This document shows, piece after piece, positions 1 to 8,024 of a DNA stretch of 64,000 nucleotides. Below the pieces are notes generated by a model that searched no databases, was not told the DNA's origin, and saw nothing but the letters and a program-made list of their open reading frames with translations. How positions within the stretch are numbered: position 1 is the first letter of the stretch; each line of letters opens with the position of its first letter. The DNA is taken from contig NZ_QPJD01000004.1 in the NCBI RefSeq assembly GCF_003337375.1, positions 162,465 to 226,464 of the forward strand, written 5' to 3'. This stretch comes from Paenibacillus prosopidis. Its GTDB lineage: Bacteria; Bacillota; Bacilli; Paenibacillales; Paenibacillaceae. The translations under genes were made by a program, and so were the position numbers.

Positions 1-247
1 CAACATTCTGCACATCCCGATAGGTTGTATCACGAGTAATTTGGGTGGACGGGTGAGCAAAATAAACGTCATTAATCGCGCCTGTATTGAAATCCTCCGC
101 TTCAAAGGTCCCAGGTAAATGAATCGCGGAAAATGGAGTTCCATCTGAAGCGTGGGCGATTTGCGGCGGCATCCACGGAAACAAACTGAATACCAAAAAG
201 AAACTTAAAACTACAAGATTAACTCTATTTTTCTGAATAAACATCAT
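1..247 (-). CDS. Secreted protein, 5' end only (CBM6-like start)
   Basis: This is the first 82 codons of a gene that leaves the window at base 1. The start at 247 is the first of two adjacent ATG codons and sits behind a GAGGGGAT ribosome site. The N-terminus has a lysine/arginine-poor hydrophobic core (VVLSFFLVFSLFPW) followed by an AHAS signal-peptidase-like site near residue 28. The mature part begins with a stretch reading LPGTFEAEDFNTG, which resembles the opening of family 6 carbohydrate-binding modules (PGxxEAEdy). A secreted glycoside hydrolase or lyase is likely, but the catalytic part lies outside the window, so the activity is unknown. Confidence 0.6.
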   Translation of the reverse strand, partial: MMFIQKNRVNLVVLSFFLVFSLFPWMPPQIAHASDGTPFSAIHLPGTFEAEDFNTGAINDVYFAHPSTQITRDTTYRDVQNV

Positions 248-436
248 ATCAATCCCCTCGACATGTTATGGTTCATATTCGTGAATAAAGTTTGAGTAAG
301 AAGATCAGATTAACGCCGAGTGAAATTTAGGTCATATTACCCAAGAACATTTTACCATAAACAAATGGAATATATTATAAAAATCTACAAGTTTCGAATA
401 AATTCTAATAGATTCGACATATTATTCAGGCAGATT

Positions 437-472
437 GAAAAAGCTGACTCCGTTTGTTACCGAAGTCAGCTT
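437..472 (-). terminator. Rho-independent terminator of the MBL-fold hydrolase gene
   Basis: A hairpin has 9-bp perfect arms (441-449 and 464-472) with a further two pairs inside. On the minus strand it is followed by a short T run. It lies 20 bases after the stop of the hydrolase gene at 492. Confidence 0.75.
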
Positions 473-491
473 ATTATCTTACTATCTCGGC

Positions 492-1181
492 TTAAAGGGT
501 TAGCTTCTCGCCAGGCTTTAACACTTGACCTTTTATACCCTTTTCATTAAGCTTCTTCACAAAATCTTCAGCTTCCTGGCGAATAACAGGAAATGTATTA
601 TAATGCACAGGTACAACGAGTTTGGCGTTATACCATTCTGCTGCTTGCAGAGCGTCCTCAGGCCCCATTGTATAATGGTCGCCGATTGGAATGAAGGCAA
701 CATCGATCGAATGACGTTCCCCGATCATTTTCATGTCGCCGAATAAGGCCGTATCTCCCGCATGGAGAATATTCAGACCATCGGCTTGAATAATAAAACC
801 GGCTGGCATACCCGCATACATTATATTTTTCTGGTCTTCAAGGACGATGCCGGACGAATGGAAAGCTTGTACCATTTTGGCCTTAGCAAAACCCAGATCA
901 ACGGTTCCGCCGATATTCATGCCGATTGTTTTCACATTTTTCCACGACATATAAGAAGCAAGCTCTACAATAGCCACAACTGGCGCATCATTGTTTTTGG
1001 CTATCAAATCTGCGTCCAATATATGATCAATATGCGCATGCGTCAGTAGAATGGCATCCGTCCTGATGTCCTCCGCATTCGTAACAGCCTGTTCATTGCC
1101 TCTGAGAAACGGATCAATAATGAGTGATTTCTCTCCGCTGATCATTTGAATGCAAGAATGGCCGTGATATACAATCTCCAT
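492..1181 (-). CDS. Metal-dependent hydrolase, UPF0173 (metallo-beta-lactamase fold)
   Basis: The 229-residue product has the metallo-beta-lactamase fold signature HAHIDH near residues 48-53, which binds two metal ions, and later metal-ligand motifs HAGDT and VPVHYNTFP. The length (about 227-230) and the opening MEIVYHGHSC match the UPF0173 family of small cytoplasmic hydrolases (YtkL in Bacillus). The family's physiological substrate is not established. The ATG at 1181 is preceded by AAGGAGGT at a rather long spacing of about 12 bases. It is transcribed alone and ends at a terminator at 437-472. It shows no link to the neighbouring carbohydrate genes. Confidence 0.9.
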   Translation of the reverse strand: MEIVYHGHSCIQMISGEKSLIIDPFLRGNEQAVTNAEDIRTDAILLTHAHIDHILDADLIAKNNDAPVVAIVELASYMSWKNVKTIGMNIGGTVDLGFAKAKMVQAFHSSGIVLEDQKNIMYAGMPAGFIIQADGLNILHAGDTALFGDMKMIGERHSIDVAFIPIGDHYTMGPEDALQAAEWYNAKLVVPVHYNTFPVIRQEAEDFVKKLNEKGIKGQVLKPGEKLTL

Positions 1182-1465
1182 AATTTTTCAATTACCTCCT
1201 TCGTATACTTGCTCACACTATCTATTCATAACCGTTCCTCCTAACTATAACATAGCCATACAGGATTTTCGTTTTTCGGGTTAACGGTAAAAATCAGCTC
1301 CTGCTCCATTGGGGCTTTTTTCCTGTATCTTAGGGACCGTTACCGGGTGTATGGTACAGGTTCTCATTCACAGTTTTTCCGGTATTACACGTTAAAAAAT
1401 TCAAAAAAAACCACTAATAATAACCGCTCAAGATGACGATAGAAGACTAAGAGGAGGAAGATGGT

Positions 1466-3547
1466 ATGAAAAACAGCTATAGGTTTATTCGAAGCGGTGT
1501 TTTGACGATTTTGTTGGTTTTTGTCGCCGCATCTGTTTTTGTCCCGATCGGTAAAGTTGAAGGGGAAGGCACTCTGCTAAAAACAGGGAATTATATCTAC
1601 AGTCCTACTCCTAACGGAGGAAACTCCCCCGACTGGAAGGCGACCGGGAGTCTATCTATGATAAATGGCGTGTTGTTCGACGAAACACCGCTTTACGCTG
1701 GCTGGATGGGGAGCTCGACATCTCCTTCGACTGTTAATGTAGTTATTGACCTGTTGAAGGACTACCCCTTGGACCAGATCCGCTTAGTGCTGAATTCACC
1801 CAACAAATATTGGGGGTTTAAAGACGTTACCATAAAGTATCGCCCTGAGTCGGCAACGGGTTATTACATTATCGACAGACACGTAAGAACGGGAACCGAT
1901 TTGAACTACTCGGTAACCGTCCCGATGTCCAACAAGTCGGCCAGGATAATCATACTAACCATAAGACGTACCCAGCCCTATCAACATATTCCCCTGACGG
2001 AAGTTGAAATTTATAGAGGCACGGGCGTTGAATGGCAGAATCCAGAATCCGCTTTTACTGCTGAAGAATTGAAAGCCGAACTGAAGAAGGAAGCCCTAAT
2101 GGCTGACAAATTCGGTCAATGGATGAGTGAAACCTGGCCGGGTAAGGTTAGATCTGACGGGCAGTTGCAGCAGGAATATGCGGATGAGGCCAAAGCATTG
2201 GCGAATGTTGCGCTGGATTCAACAAAATATGATCAATATGGAGGCATTAAAAGCGGAGAAAAGCAAACAAGCACCGGATACTTCAGGCTTCAGAATATTA
2301 ACGGCAAATGGTGGTTTATTACGCCGGATGGATATCCCTTTATTATGAAAGGGATTGATGCCACAAGTTTGTGGGAGTACGGATATAAGACACCGATCCT
2401 GAAAGCGGACGGCACCCCGAAGCAGATTTTTGAGGAATTGCCCGATCAGACTGCTTACTCTCCCGCTTACACTAAAGATGCGAACGGTGAATATGTCAGC
2501 TTCGTCATCGCTAATGCCATGAAAAAATATGGAATCGACTATGAGTCAAAGTGGGAGGATATCACCCAGAAGCGTTTGATCGATTGGGGCTTTAATGCCT
2601 TCAGCAAGTGGACCAAGCCGAGAAACATAGCGTTTCCATACATTCAAGTCCTGCAAGATCCTTGGAATTTGAGGAGGATACAATGGACGTACGACGTTTT
2701 TGACCCGCAGAGTGCGCCCACTATCGAGAACGCACTGAAAACACAGCTTCAAAGTGCGAGATACAGCAAGTGGTTGATCGGTTATTCATACGATAATGAA
2801 GCAGGTTGGAATTCCGATATAGTAACAGAGGTGCTGACGTATTCTTCGGACTCACCGGCAAAAAGTGCATTCGTGGATTTTCTTGCGCCAAGATATATTG
2901 GCAACCTCAACGCCGTAAACCAGCTTCTGGGAACGAATGCTGCATCGTTTGACGCTTTGAAAGATACCCCGATCGATATCGCCAAAGTTCCTGCTGTCGA
3001 CGTATCGGAGTATATCAGGCTGGCGTCCAGAACTTATTATTCCATGATCAGGGACATTATCAAAAAATACGATCCGAACCATCTTTTCCTGGGCACGTCT
3101 ATCGTTCCTACTTGGCGAACCAGCTTGGATTGGGATCAGGCGGCAATGGAGTATGTAGATGCCTTTTCCGTGGATAGTTATACAAGGAATGCGAGCTGGA
3201 TTTCCAGATACGAAGCGTTCGGAAAGCCCTTATTGAATCTGGAGCATTCATTCGGCTCCTCCGAACGCGGGCTTTCCTATGTCAATGCGGCGACGATGAC
3301 AACAAGCATAGCGGAAAGAGGAATAGCTTACCGAGACTTTGCGGAAAGCCAGGCCGCGCATCCTTTGTTTGTCGGCTCAGGCTGGTTTTCGTACTACGAT
3401 CAGCCCGTTACCGGGCGCCCGGACGGCGAGAGCTATAACCTCGGCCTGGTCAATCAGCAGGATCAGCCGTATACGGATATGGTCAACATCATGAAGACGG
3501 TACACGCCGGTTTGGAAAATATCCACCTGAATGGAGTGGGACCTTAG
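1466..3547 (+). CDS. Secreted glycoside hydrolase, discoidin-like domain plus GH50/agarase-like TIM barrel
   Basis: The 693-residue protein starts with a signal peptide (residues 1-35). An F5/8C-like domain (about 36-190) begins EGTLLKTGNYIYSP. A catalytic domain (about 260-690) opens with GKWWFITPDGYPFIMKG, a block typical of beta-agarase/GH50-like clan GH-A enzymes. Candidate catalytic acids are Glu445 in YDNEAGW (acid/base) and Glu593 in LNLEHSFG (nucleophile). The ATG follows AGGAGGAAGATGGT. It is a close paralogue of the minus-strand gene at 23528-25612, with the same domain order and the same C-terminal LVNQQDQPYTD block. It is transcribed alone and ends at a strong terminator. The substrate is unknown; the agarase label is fold-level only. 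Confidence 0.75.
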   Translation: MKNSYRFIRSGVLTILLVFVAASVFVPIGKVEGEGTLLKTGNYIYSPTPNGGNSPDWKATGSLSMINGVLFDETPLYAGWMGSSTSPSTVNVVIDLLKDYPLDQIRLVLNSPNKYWGFKDVTIKYRPESATGYYIIDRHVRTGTDLNYSVTVPMSNKSARIIILTIRRTQPYQHIPLTEVEIYRGTGVEWQNPESAFTAEELKAELKKEALMADKFGQWMSETWPGKVRSDGQLQQEYADEAKALANVALDSTKYDQYGGIKSGEKQTSTGYFRLQNINGKWWFITPDGYPFIMKGIDATSLWEYGYKTPILKADGTPKQIFEELPDQTAYSPAYTKDANGEYVSFVIANAMKKYGIDYESKWEDITQKRLIDWGFNAFSKWTKPRNIAFPYIQVLQDPWNLRRIQWTYDVFDPQSAPTIENALKTQLQSARYSKWLIGYSYDNEAGWNSDIVTEVLTYSSDSPAKSAFVDFLAPRYIGNLNAVNQLLGTNAASFDALKDTPIDIAKVPAVDVSEYIRLASRTYYSMIRDIIKKYDPNHLFLGTSIVPTWRTSLDWDQAAMEYVDAFSVDSYTRNASWISRYEAFGKPLLNLEHSFGSSERGLSYVNAATMTTSIAERGIAYRDFAESQAAHPLFVGSGWFSYYDQPVTGRPDGESYNLGLVNQQDQPYTDMVNIMKTVHAGLENIHLNGVGP

Positions 3548-3638
3548 AAGTTCCGATTCCGTTCAGGAAAGAAACAGAGAAATACATCGCAAAAACGTCG
3601 GTACGTAAAACCTATACTAAATGCGAACAAACAACTGT

Positions 3639-3668
3639 CCCGGCCTCTATGCCGGGGCTTTTTTTTTG
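3639..3668 (+). terminator. Rho-independent terminator after the 1466-3547 hydrolase
   Basis: CCCGGC (3639-3644) pairs with GCCGGG (3651-3656) around a 6-base loop. It is followed by GGC and a run of nine or more T. It lies about 90 bases after the stop codon. Confidence 0.85.
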
Positions 3669-3788
3669 CTGTTCAAAGATAATAAAGTCTTAGATTAAAG
3701 TTTTTGATCTTGCACGCTTTTTGAATTCCTTCGCAGCAAAGGACACCGATCCATGTCCATCTGCAGCCTTGAGTTGTTGTTGCTTGAA

Positions 3789-4247
3789 TTAATGAGATTC
3801 TCGCTTAACCCAAGTCACTTTTTTCGCAAGGAATCCATCGATTAGACTGTATACAAGTCCGCAGATACCGAATATGATAACCGCAGTGAGTTCTTTTAAC
3901 TCATATCCCTTGACAAAATAATCGCTGAATTGCTTGTGAAAGAGCCACTTCCCGCCAACTGCCCCCAGTACGCTAAAAATGACCGTCCTTACCAGAAAGG
4001 CCGTACTATTAACTTTCTGAAAGAGAACGGATAAGGGAAGTAGCGCTACAAAGTACAGCACTGAAGCTGGAAGGGAAATAAACAATAAAATTACGGCTAA
4101 ATACATGGATCCCAAATTTTGTAGACCGTAATATTCGGTAGTCTTGATTTTCTCCCCTTCCATAATCTCTAATCCAAATGCACCAATGCTAACCAAGATA
4201 ACAAATACAATCCACATTACTCCATAATGCTTTGCGAACTGAAACAT
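3789..4247 (-). CDS. Four-helix integral membrane protein, unknown function
   Basis: The 152-residue product has four hydrophobic segments, around residues 9-27, 48-75, 84-102 and 118-140. The loops are short and the C-terminus is basic. No catalytic motif or family signature is recognised. The start is placed at the ATG at 4247, eight bases downstream of GGAGG; a TTG just upstream is also in frame. It is the last gene of a closely spaced minus-strand run (GyrI-like, pentapeptide, glyoxalase-like, this gene), but these products share no obvious pathway. Confidence 0.6.
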   Translation of the reverse strand: MFQFAKHYGVMWIVFVILVSIGAFGLEIMEGEKIKTTEYYGLQNLGSMYLAVILLFISLPASVLYFVALLPLSVLFQKVNSTAFLVRTVIFSVLGAVGGKWLFHKQFSDYFVKGYELKELTAVIIFGICGLVYSLIDGFLAKKVTWVKRESH

Positions 4248-4271
4248 CAAAATCCTCCATTACAGGTCAGA

Positions 4272-4652
4272 TTATACTAACGATTCTCCAAAGCCAACCG
4301 TATACCCTTGTGGATCTTTAATTGCGAACTCTTTCATCTGAAAATTATTGGTCCTGAGTTCGTATTGAAAAAGCGCCCCTTTAGATTTGAATTCAGCATA
4401 TAAATTATCAATGCCTTCTACCATTGCATATACGTTTACGGCATTTTCTCCATGAACGGGATAGTTTGGGACAATGGCATCTGCTTCTTCACTTTCATGA
4501 AAAATCATCATTAACCCTTCACGTTCGACAAAACCCATTTCGTAATCACAGCAGAATCCTATTTTACTGTAATAGTCCAGTACCTTTTCTCGCTTTGAAA
4601 CAAAAAAGATTGCAGAGAAATGTTTAATTTTGCTTTCAAAAACTTCTGACAT
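4272..4652 (-). CDS. Glyoxalase/bleomycin-resistance (VOC) superfamily protein
   Basis: The 126-residue single-domain protein has the layout of VOC proteins: an N-terminal strand (KHFSAIFFVSKREKVLDYYSKIGF), a central MIFHES strand, and a C-terminal AIKDPQGYTVGFGES block. That last block is the usual place for the second metal or ligand side chain. VOC members include dioxygenases, lyases and drug-binding proteins, so the activity cannot be assigned. The start at 4652 has a clear GGAGAG ribosome site. It lies 25 bases upstream of the membrane protein gene and 31 bases downstream of the pentapeptide gene, consistent with one transcript. Confidence 0.75.
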   Translation of the reverse strand: MSEVFESKIKHFSAIFFVSKREKVLDYYSKIGFCCDYEMGFVEREGLMMIFHESEEADAIVPNYPVHGENAVNVYAMVEGIDNLYAEFKSKGALFQYELRTNNFQMKEFAIKDPQGYTVGFGESLV

Positions 4653-4682
4653 GGGATCTCTCCTTCAAAATCAGTATTTAAG

Positions 4683-5135
4683 TCAATTCCTGTGTTTACT
4701 CAGTAACTCATCAATCGCGATCCCGTTTATGATTAATCCTGTTATATTACAATCAGTGATAGTCACATTGGATAAATTACATTTCGTAAATAGAGTATTT
4801 CTTAGTATGCAATTATCAAATACGACTGATCTATAATTTTCCTCAGGATTATAATTAGCATCAACACCTTCTATTGGCCAGTCAATATCGCGAAACTGCG
4901 CTCCGGTCATTTGAGCTTTTTCAAAAATCATATCACTCATATTCGCGATAGTTATTTTTGCGCCTGTTAAATTTACATCATTTAAAGTTAAACCTTCTAG
5001 ATTAGCACAGTTTATTTTTGTTTCTGCTAGATTCACCTCATCGAACGTGAGTCTCTTTGCATCCACTTGTTGAAATTTTGAATCTGAAATATCGGTCATT
5101 CGCAAATCAACTGTTCCTTTCGTCCACTCCGACAT
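4683..5135 (-). CDS. Pentapeptide-repeat protein
   Basis: The 150-residue product carries tandem five-residue units of the A(D/N)LxX type. Examples are VNLAE, ANLEG, VNLTG, ANMSD and CNLSN, running from about residue 10 to 145. Such repeats form a right-handed quadrilateral beta-helix. Known members include DNA-gyrase-protecting Qnr/MfpA proteins and many of unknown role, so no specific function is proposed. The start is set at 5135, nine bases from AGGAGG; the ATG at 5141 is only three bases from it and is less likely. The neighbouring GyrI-like gene is an interesting but unproven pairing. Confidence 0.75.
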   Translation of the reverse strand: MSEWTKGTVDLRMTDISDSKFQQVDAKRLTFDEVNLAETKINCANLEGLTLNDVNLTGAKITIANMSDMIFEKAQMTGAQFRDIDWPIEGVDANYNPEENYRSVVFDNCILRNTLFTKCNLSNVTITDCNITGLIINGIAIDELLSKHRN

Positions 5136-5153
5136 ACTCATTTTCCTCCTAAT

Positions 5154-5280
5154 TTATATTTCTGAAGCAAATTGAATGCTGTAATGCGGATTCCGTTTAA
5201 CTCCAAAAAGTAAAATTTCTTGCCCAGATGCCAGTTTAAGGCTTGCAGGTTCTTTATCGTTCCCGTTAAATAATAGCCAA
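5154..5280 (-). pseudogene. Possible remnant coding fragment between two small genes
   Basis: On the minus strand a frame of about 40 codons stays open from just after the GyrI-like stop to a TAA at 5156-5154. It has protein-like composition (for example LLFNGNDKEPASLKLASG and RNPHYSIQFASEI) but no start codon or ribosome site. It could be the tail of a lost gene. An open frame of this length can also arise by chance, so support is weak. Confidence 0.2.
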
Positions 5281-5283
5281 TAA

Positions 5284-5730
5284 CTATTTCACGGGTATCA
5301 AGATCTCAACTAGCTCTTCTTCTGTATCCTCAATATAAAATAATTCTATAGACCAAGCGTCTTTGAGCTGAATGTAACTGTTCTTTTTCATCCAGTTAAA
5401 TACCTCACGGTACCCATCACCAATTTTTTTGTTGGTACAATTAACTTTTGCATAAGAATGACCTGGAAGCGTGAAGGTAACCATCCCCTCCGGAATCAGA
5501 TCACCTTCCTGCACCTCGTAGCACGCCCAATAAGTAGCTATTGAATCACATACGGAGTACGGACTAAATAGCATTCCCGTGTTAACTGACGGTGGAAATT
5601 CAGATTTTCTGCTTCCAAGTCGTTGCTGTACTTTAACAGCTTCGGAAGGGAAAGATTGCGGGAATGGTCCCGAGAAACTAAACCCAGCTAAAATAATATC
5701 ATTTTTGCTAATAAGCTCACATTCAAACAT
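5284..5730 (-). CDS. GyrI-like / AraC effector-binding domain protein
   Basis: The 148-residue protein resembles stand-alone effector-binding domains of the GyrI/Rob/BmrR type. It has an opening beta strand (CELISKNDIILAGFSFSGPFP), a central WACYEVQEG strand, an IPEGMVTFTLPGHSYAKV strand, then YREVFNWMKKNSYI and a final acidic ELFYIEDTEEELVEILIPVK. These domains bind small hydrophobic cations or toxins. The start is taken at 5730, after AGAGGTG; an in-frame codon 33 bases upstream has no ribosome site. It heads the small minus-strand gene run and has no DNA-binding domain of its own. Confidence 0.65.
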   Translation of the reverse strand: MFECELISKNDIILAGFSFSGPFPQSFPSEAVKVQQRLGSRKSEFPPSVNTGMLFSPYSVCDSIATYWACYEVQEGDLIPEGMVTFTLPGHSYAKVNCTNKKIGDGYREVFNWMKKNSYIQLKDAWSIELFYIEDTEEELVEILIPVK

Positions 5731-5871
5731 AAGGCACCTCTTCAAACTGGAATATTTATCCACTCTAATAACATACCAAACATACGTTCGTTTGTAAACG
5801 TTTTTTATAACTCACCTGACTTTCTTTCGACTTGAACGTTTCGCACTGACTACACCTCCCCTTAAACGCAG

Positions 5872-5909
5872 AAAAGGCCCACCCAGTTTTGAAAATGGGC
5901 TGCCTTTTC
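5872..5909. terminator. Bidirectional hairpin terminator
   Basis: GAAAAGGC and GCCTTTTC form the outer stem, with CCCA/TGGG inside, and T runs follow on both sides. It separates the small-gene run ending upstream of 5730 from the minus-strand carbohydrate locus that begins beyond 5911. Confidence 0.7.
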
Positions 5910-5910
5910 A

Positions 5911-6189
5911 TTAAAATTTCCTATAGTGCTTAAAGCTCAAAAGTGCAATTTTTGCTATCCCGCCATTACGAAAGGAACCTTCGTATATCCGTATATCCGT
6001 TGCTTCGATACAAATTATGCGCCATCCCGGTAATGGAACTCCCCCGGATCGCTGGACAAACGCACATGTTGATTTGCCTGAGGGGAATATAGGTATGTTT
6101 GGGTGTTTGTAATCGACCTCTTGTATACCGTATACACCACCGAGCCGTCCGCGCCCAAATGGTTGAACCTCTATTGAGTCTTTGAACAC
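5911..6189 (-). CDS. Hypothetical protein downstream of carbohydrate locus 1
   Basis: This is a 92-codon frame with a GTG start at 6189, preceded at nine bases by GGAGAGGG. It has protein-like composition with blocks such as FGRGRLGGVYGIQEVDYKHP and SGGVPLPGWRIICIEATD. The same frame stays open upstream to about 6270 with equally protein-like residues (VDPASYWTVILPWRGRFF). The true start may therefore be earlier, or this may be a truncated gene. No family was recognised. It follows the 566-residue protein gene by about 70 bases and ends at the terminator at 5872-5909. Confidence 0.35.
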   Translation of the reverse strand: MFKDSIEVQPFGRGRLGGVYGIQEVDYKHPNIPIFPSGKSTCAFVQRSGGVPLPGWRIICIEATDIRIYEGSFRNGGIAKIALLSFKHYRKF

Positions 6190-6256
6190 AAAAAACCGCC
6201 CTCTCCATGGGAGAATGACGGTCCAATATGAAGCAGGGTCTACTTTAGAATATTTT

Positions 6257-7957
6257 CTAAACTTCCCCAGGTTTTAATGGGATTGTAACCGCTAGTTTCT
6301 TCCCTGTCGTTCTTTCAACGGCAGAAATACTTCTCCTTTCCCGATCCTCTGTGACGGTAATCTCAAGAGGATCATCGGCTGAGCGGTTTATTGAAACCGC
6401 GAAAAGGAAAGCAGCCGTGCGGATATGGTTAAAATCGAATATTCGTTTCTCACCGGAATGAATAACAACATCTATGCACCACAGCTCATTTATCAATGCT
6501 GCAGTCCATTGCAGCGGCGCCGGTTCAAACTCATTCGAATCCTGAAACATCCCGTACAGCAGTCGTAACGAGGTTCGGACATGGCCGGCTGTTAGTTCTA
6601 TTTCATCTGTCTGAACCAGCTTGCATTCCATATTATCCAGATGTCCGCCAACTTCAAAGCGAATGCGCAGATCTTCCGCTTCGATAATGCCGCCCTTCTT
6701 ATCCAATACGGGATGCGTATCGCCCCCGTTTGTAAAAAACTGCACTCCGCCGATCACATCTCCCTCGTGCTGCGCACTTGTTAAAAGTGCGGAGCAGTAA
6801 TCATAATCGTCTTTTAGGACGCGCAAATGAATATAGGCAGCTTTTCCCCCGTTATCGAGGTAGGCGATTAGGCTTCGGCACTGGTTCCACATGATTTCCC
6901 TGGTGAAGGAACCTAGAGCATACTGCGGCGTCATATAAGCATGTGCTGTTTTTTCGAAGCCTTTCTTATCATCAAGATAAAAGATTTCCCGCACGGTATG
7001 AGTTTGCGTTTCCCGAAAATACTTCAGATATATTTCCGGGCATCGAATACCGCTGGCGAACCACTCCGGTGAATACGAGAGCTGTTCCCAAGGCATGAAA
7101 GTCGTACCTTCCGTTGCAATCTGTAGGAATGAGGCCGTTTCCGGCTTCAGCAAGGTGCTGTAGCTTCGGCTATGGGGACCGCACCATTGCTGCAGCTCGG
7201 GATGATAGTGCTCGGCAACCATTTTCCAGCATAGGCCGAGCATCTCGTCACAGATCGTCTTGACCCGCTTGCCGGCGGACATCATCCGCAGCTTGGATAA
7301 CTCAAGGATTGTGATGAGCGCGTAAGCCGGGCTGTTATATTCCTGAAAGGTTTGCAGCCGGTTCGTAAAATCACGAAACCGTTCCAGCCGCTGCAGTCCA
7401 TATTCATAATAATCAGCCCGGTGATAATGCTCGCCTGCAATGACTGTGACGAAAGCTCCCATAATCGCGATATTCGTATAGGAAGGTCCTACATTCCGTT
7501 TGATAATGGCATCGGAAGCCCGATAAACCGACTGGCGGATATCTTCCTTCAGCGGCTCCGGCAGGCGATTGCCATGACGTACCTCAGCTTCAAGCAGAAG
7601 CTTTCCGCAGAAATCTGCCCAATTCCAGTCCGGCGGAGACATTTGCGACAAAGGCTCCTCCCAAAACCAAGGCCAGATGCCGTACGTATTCTTCTCAGGA
7701 TCTGTTTCTTGAAGTGAAATTACCGTTCGAAGGATATCAAAGGCTCTCGGTTCGTAAGCCGCGATACCGCTATCCAGCAGTGCAACGGCATACATAAGGT
7801 TCGGATAAGTGGAATGGACATAATCCTTGTTTTTTAAGCTGGTATGATAGCCCGGACTGCTAAATGGCACACGAAGAAGCAGAGCCTCGAGGTTATAGTC
7901 GGGCTCCCACCTTTCGATTCGCCTCAACAGCAAGTTTCGGTGCAAGGTTTCATTCAT
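6257..7957 (-). CDS. Conserved-looking cytoplasmic protein of carbohydrate locus 1, possible alpha/alpha-barrel enzyme
   Basis: The 566-residue product has no signal peptide. Its first 400 residues are rich in amphipathic helices and aromatic residues (IWPWFWEEP, DWNWADFCGKLLLE, NIAIMGAFVTVIAGEHY, QQWCGPHSRSY). The last 150 residues look beta-rich. That order, helical toroid then beta domain, is seen in polysaccharide lyases and unsaturated-glycan hydrolases, but no known family signature was identified. The HSRSY segment is a candidate active-site region. The ATG at 7957 follows GGAGGTAA. It is the last large gene of the transporter/GH50-like operon, so action on imported oligosaccharides is a reasonable inference. 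Confidence 0.6.
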   Translation of the reverse strand: MNETLHRNLLLRRIERWEPDYNLEALLLRVPFSSPGYHTSLKNKDYVHSTYPNLMYAVALLDSGIAAYEPRAFDILRTVISLQETDPEKNTYGIWPWFWEEPLSQMSPPDWNWADFCGKLLLEAEVRHGNRLPEPLKEDIRQSVYRASDAIIKRNVGPSYTNIAIMGAFVTVIAGEHYHRADYYEYGLQRLERFRDFTNRLQTFQEYNSPAYALITILELSKLRMMSAGKRVKTICDEMLGLCWKMVAEHYHPELQQWCGPHSRSYSTLLKPETASFLQIATEGTTFMPWEQLSYSPEWFASGIRCPEIYLKYFRETQTHTVREIFYLDDKKGFEKTAHAYMTPQYALGSFTREIMWNQCRSLIAYLDNGGKAAYIHLRVLKDDYDYCSALLTSAQHEGDVIGGVQFFTNGGDTHPVLDKKGGIIEAEDLRIRFEVGGHLDNMECKLVQTDEIELTAGHVRTSLRLLYGMFQDSNEFEPAPLQWTAALINELWCIDVVIHSGEKRIFDFNHIRTAAFLFAVSINRSADDPLEITVTEDRERRSISAVERTTGKKLAVTIPLKPGEV

Positions 7958-8024
7958 AGCGGTTACCTCCGAAAGGTGCTATCGCCCCGCCCCGAAGCGG
8001 CTGCGGTATAGGGCGGTTGACCTG

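Noticed and set aside
1295..1325. Weak hairpin plus T run upstream of the first GH gene
   Set aside because: Short stem with a G-U pair and no plus-strand gene before it; an attenuator is possible but not supported.
5966..6226. Second minus-strand frame overlapping the 5911-6189 frame
   Set aside because: Unnatural composition (many Arg, Thr, Cys) and no ribosome site; the other frame is more protein-like.
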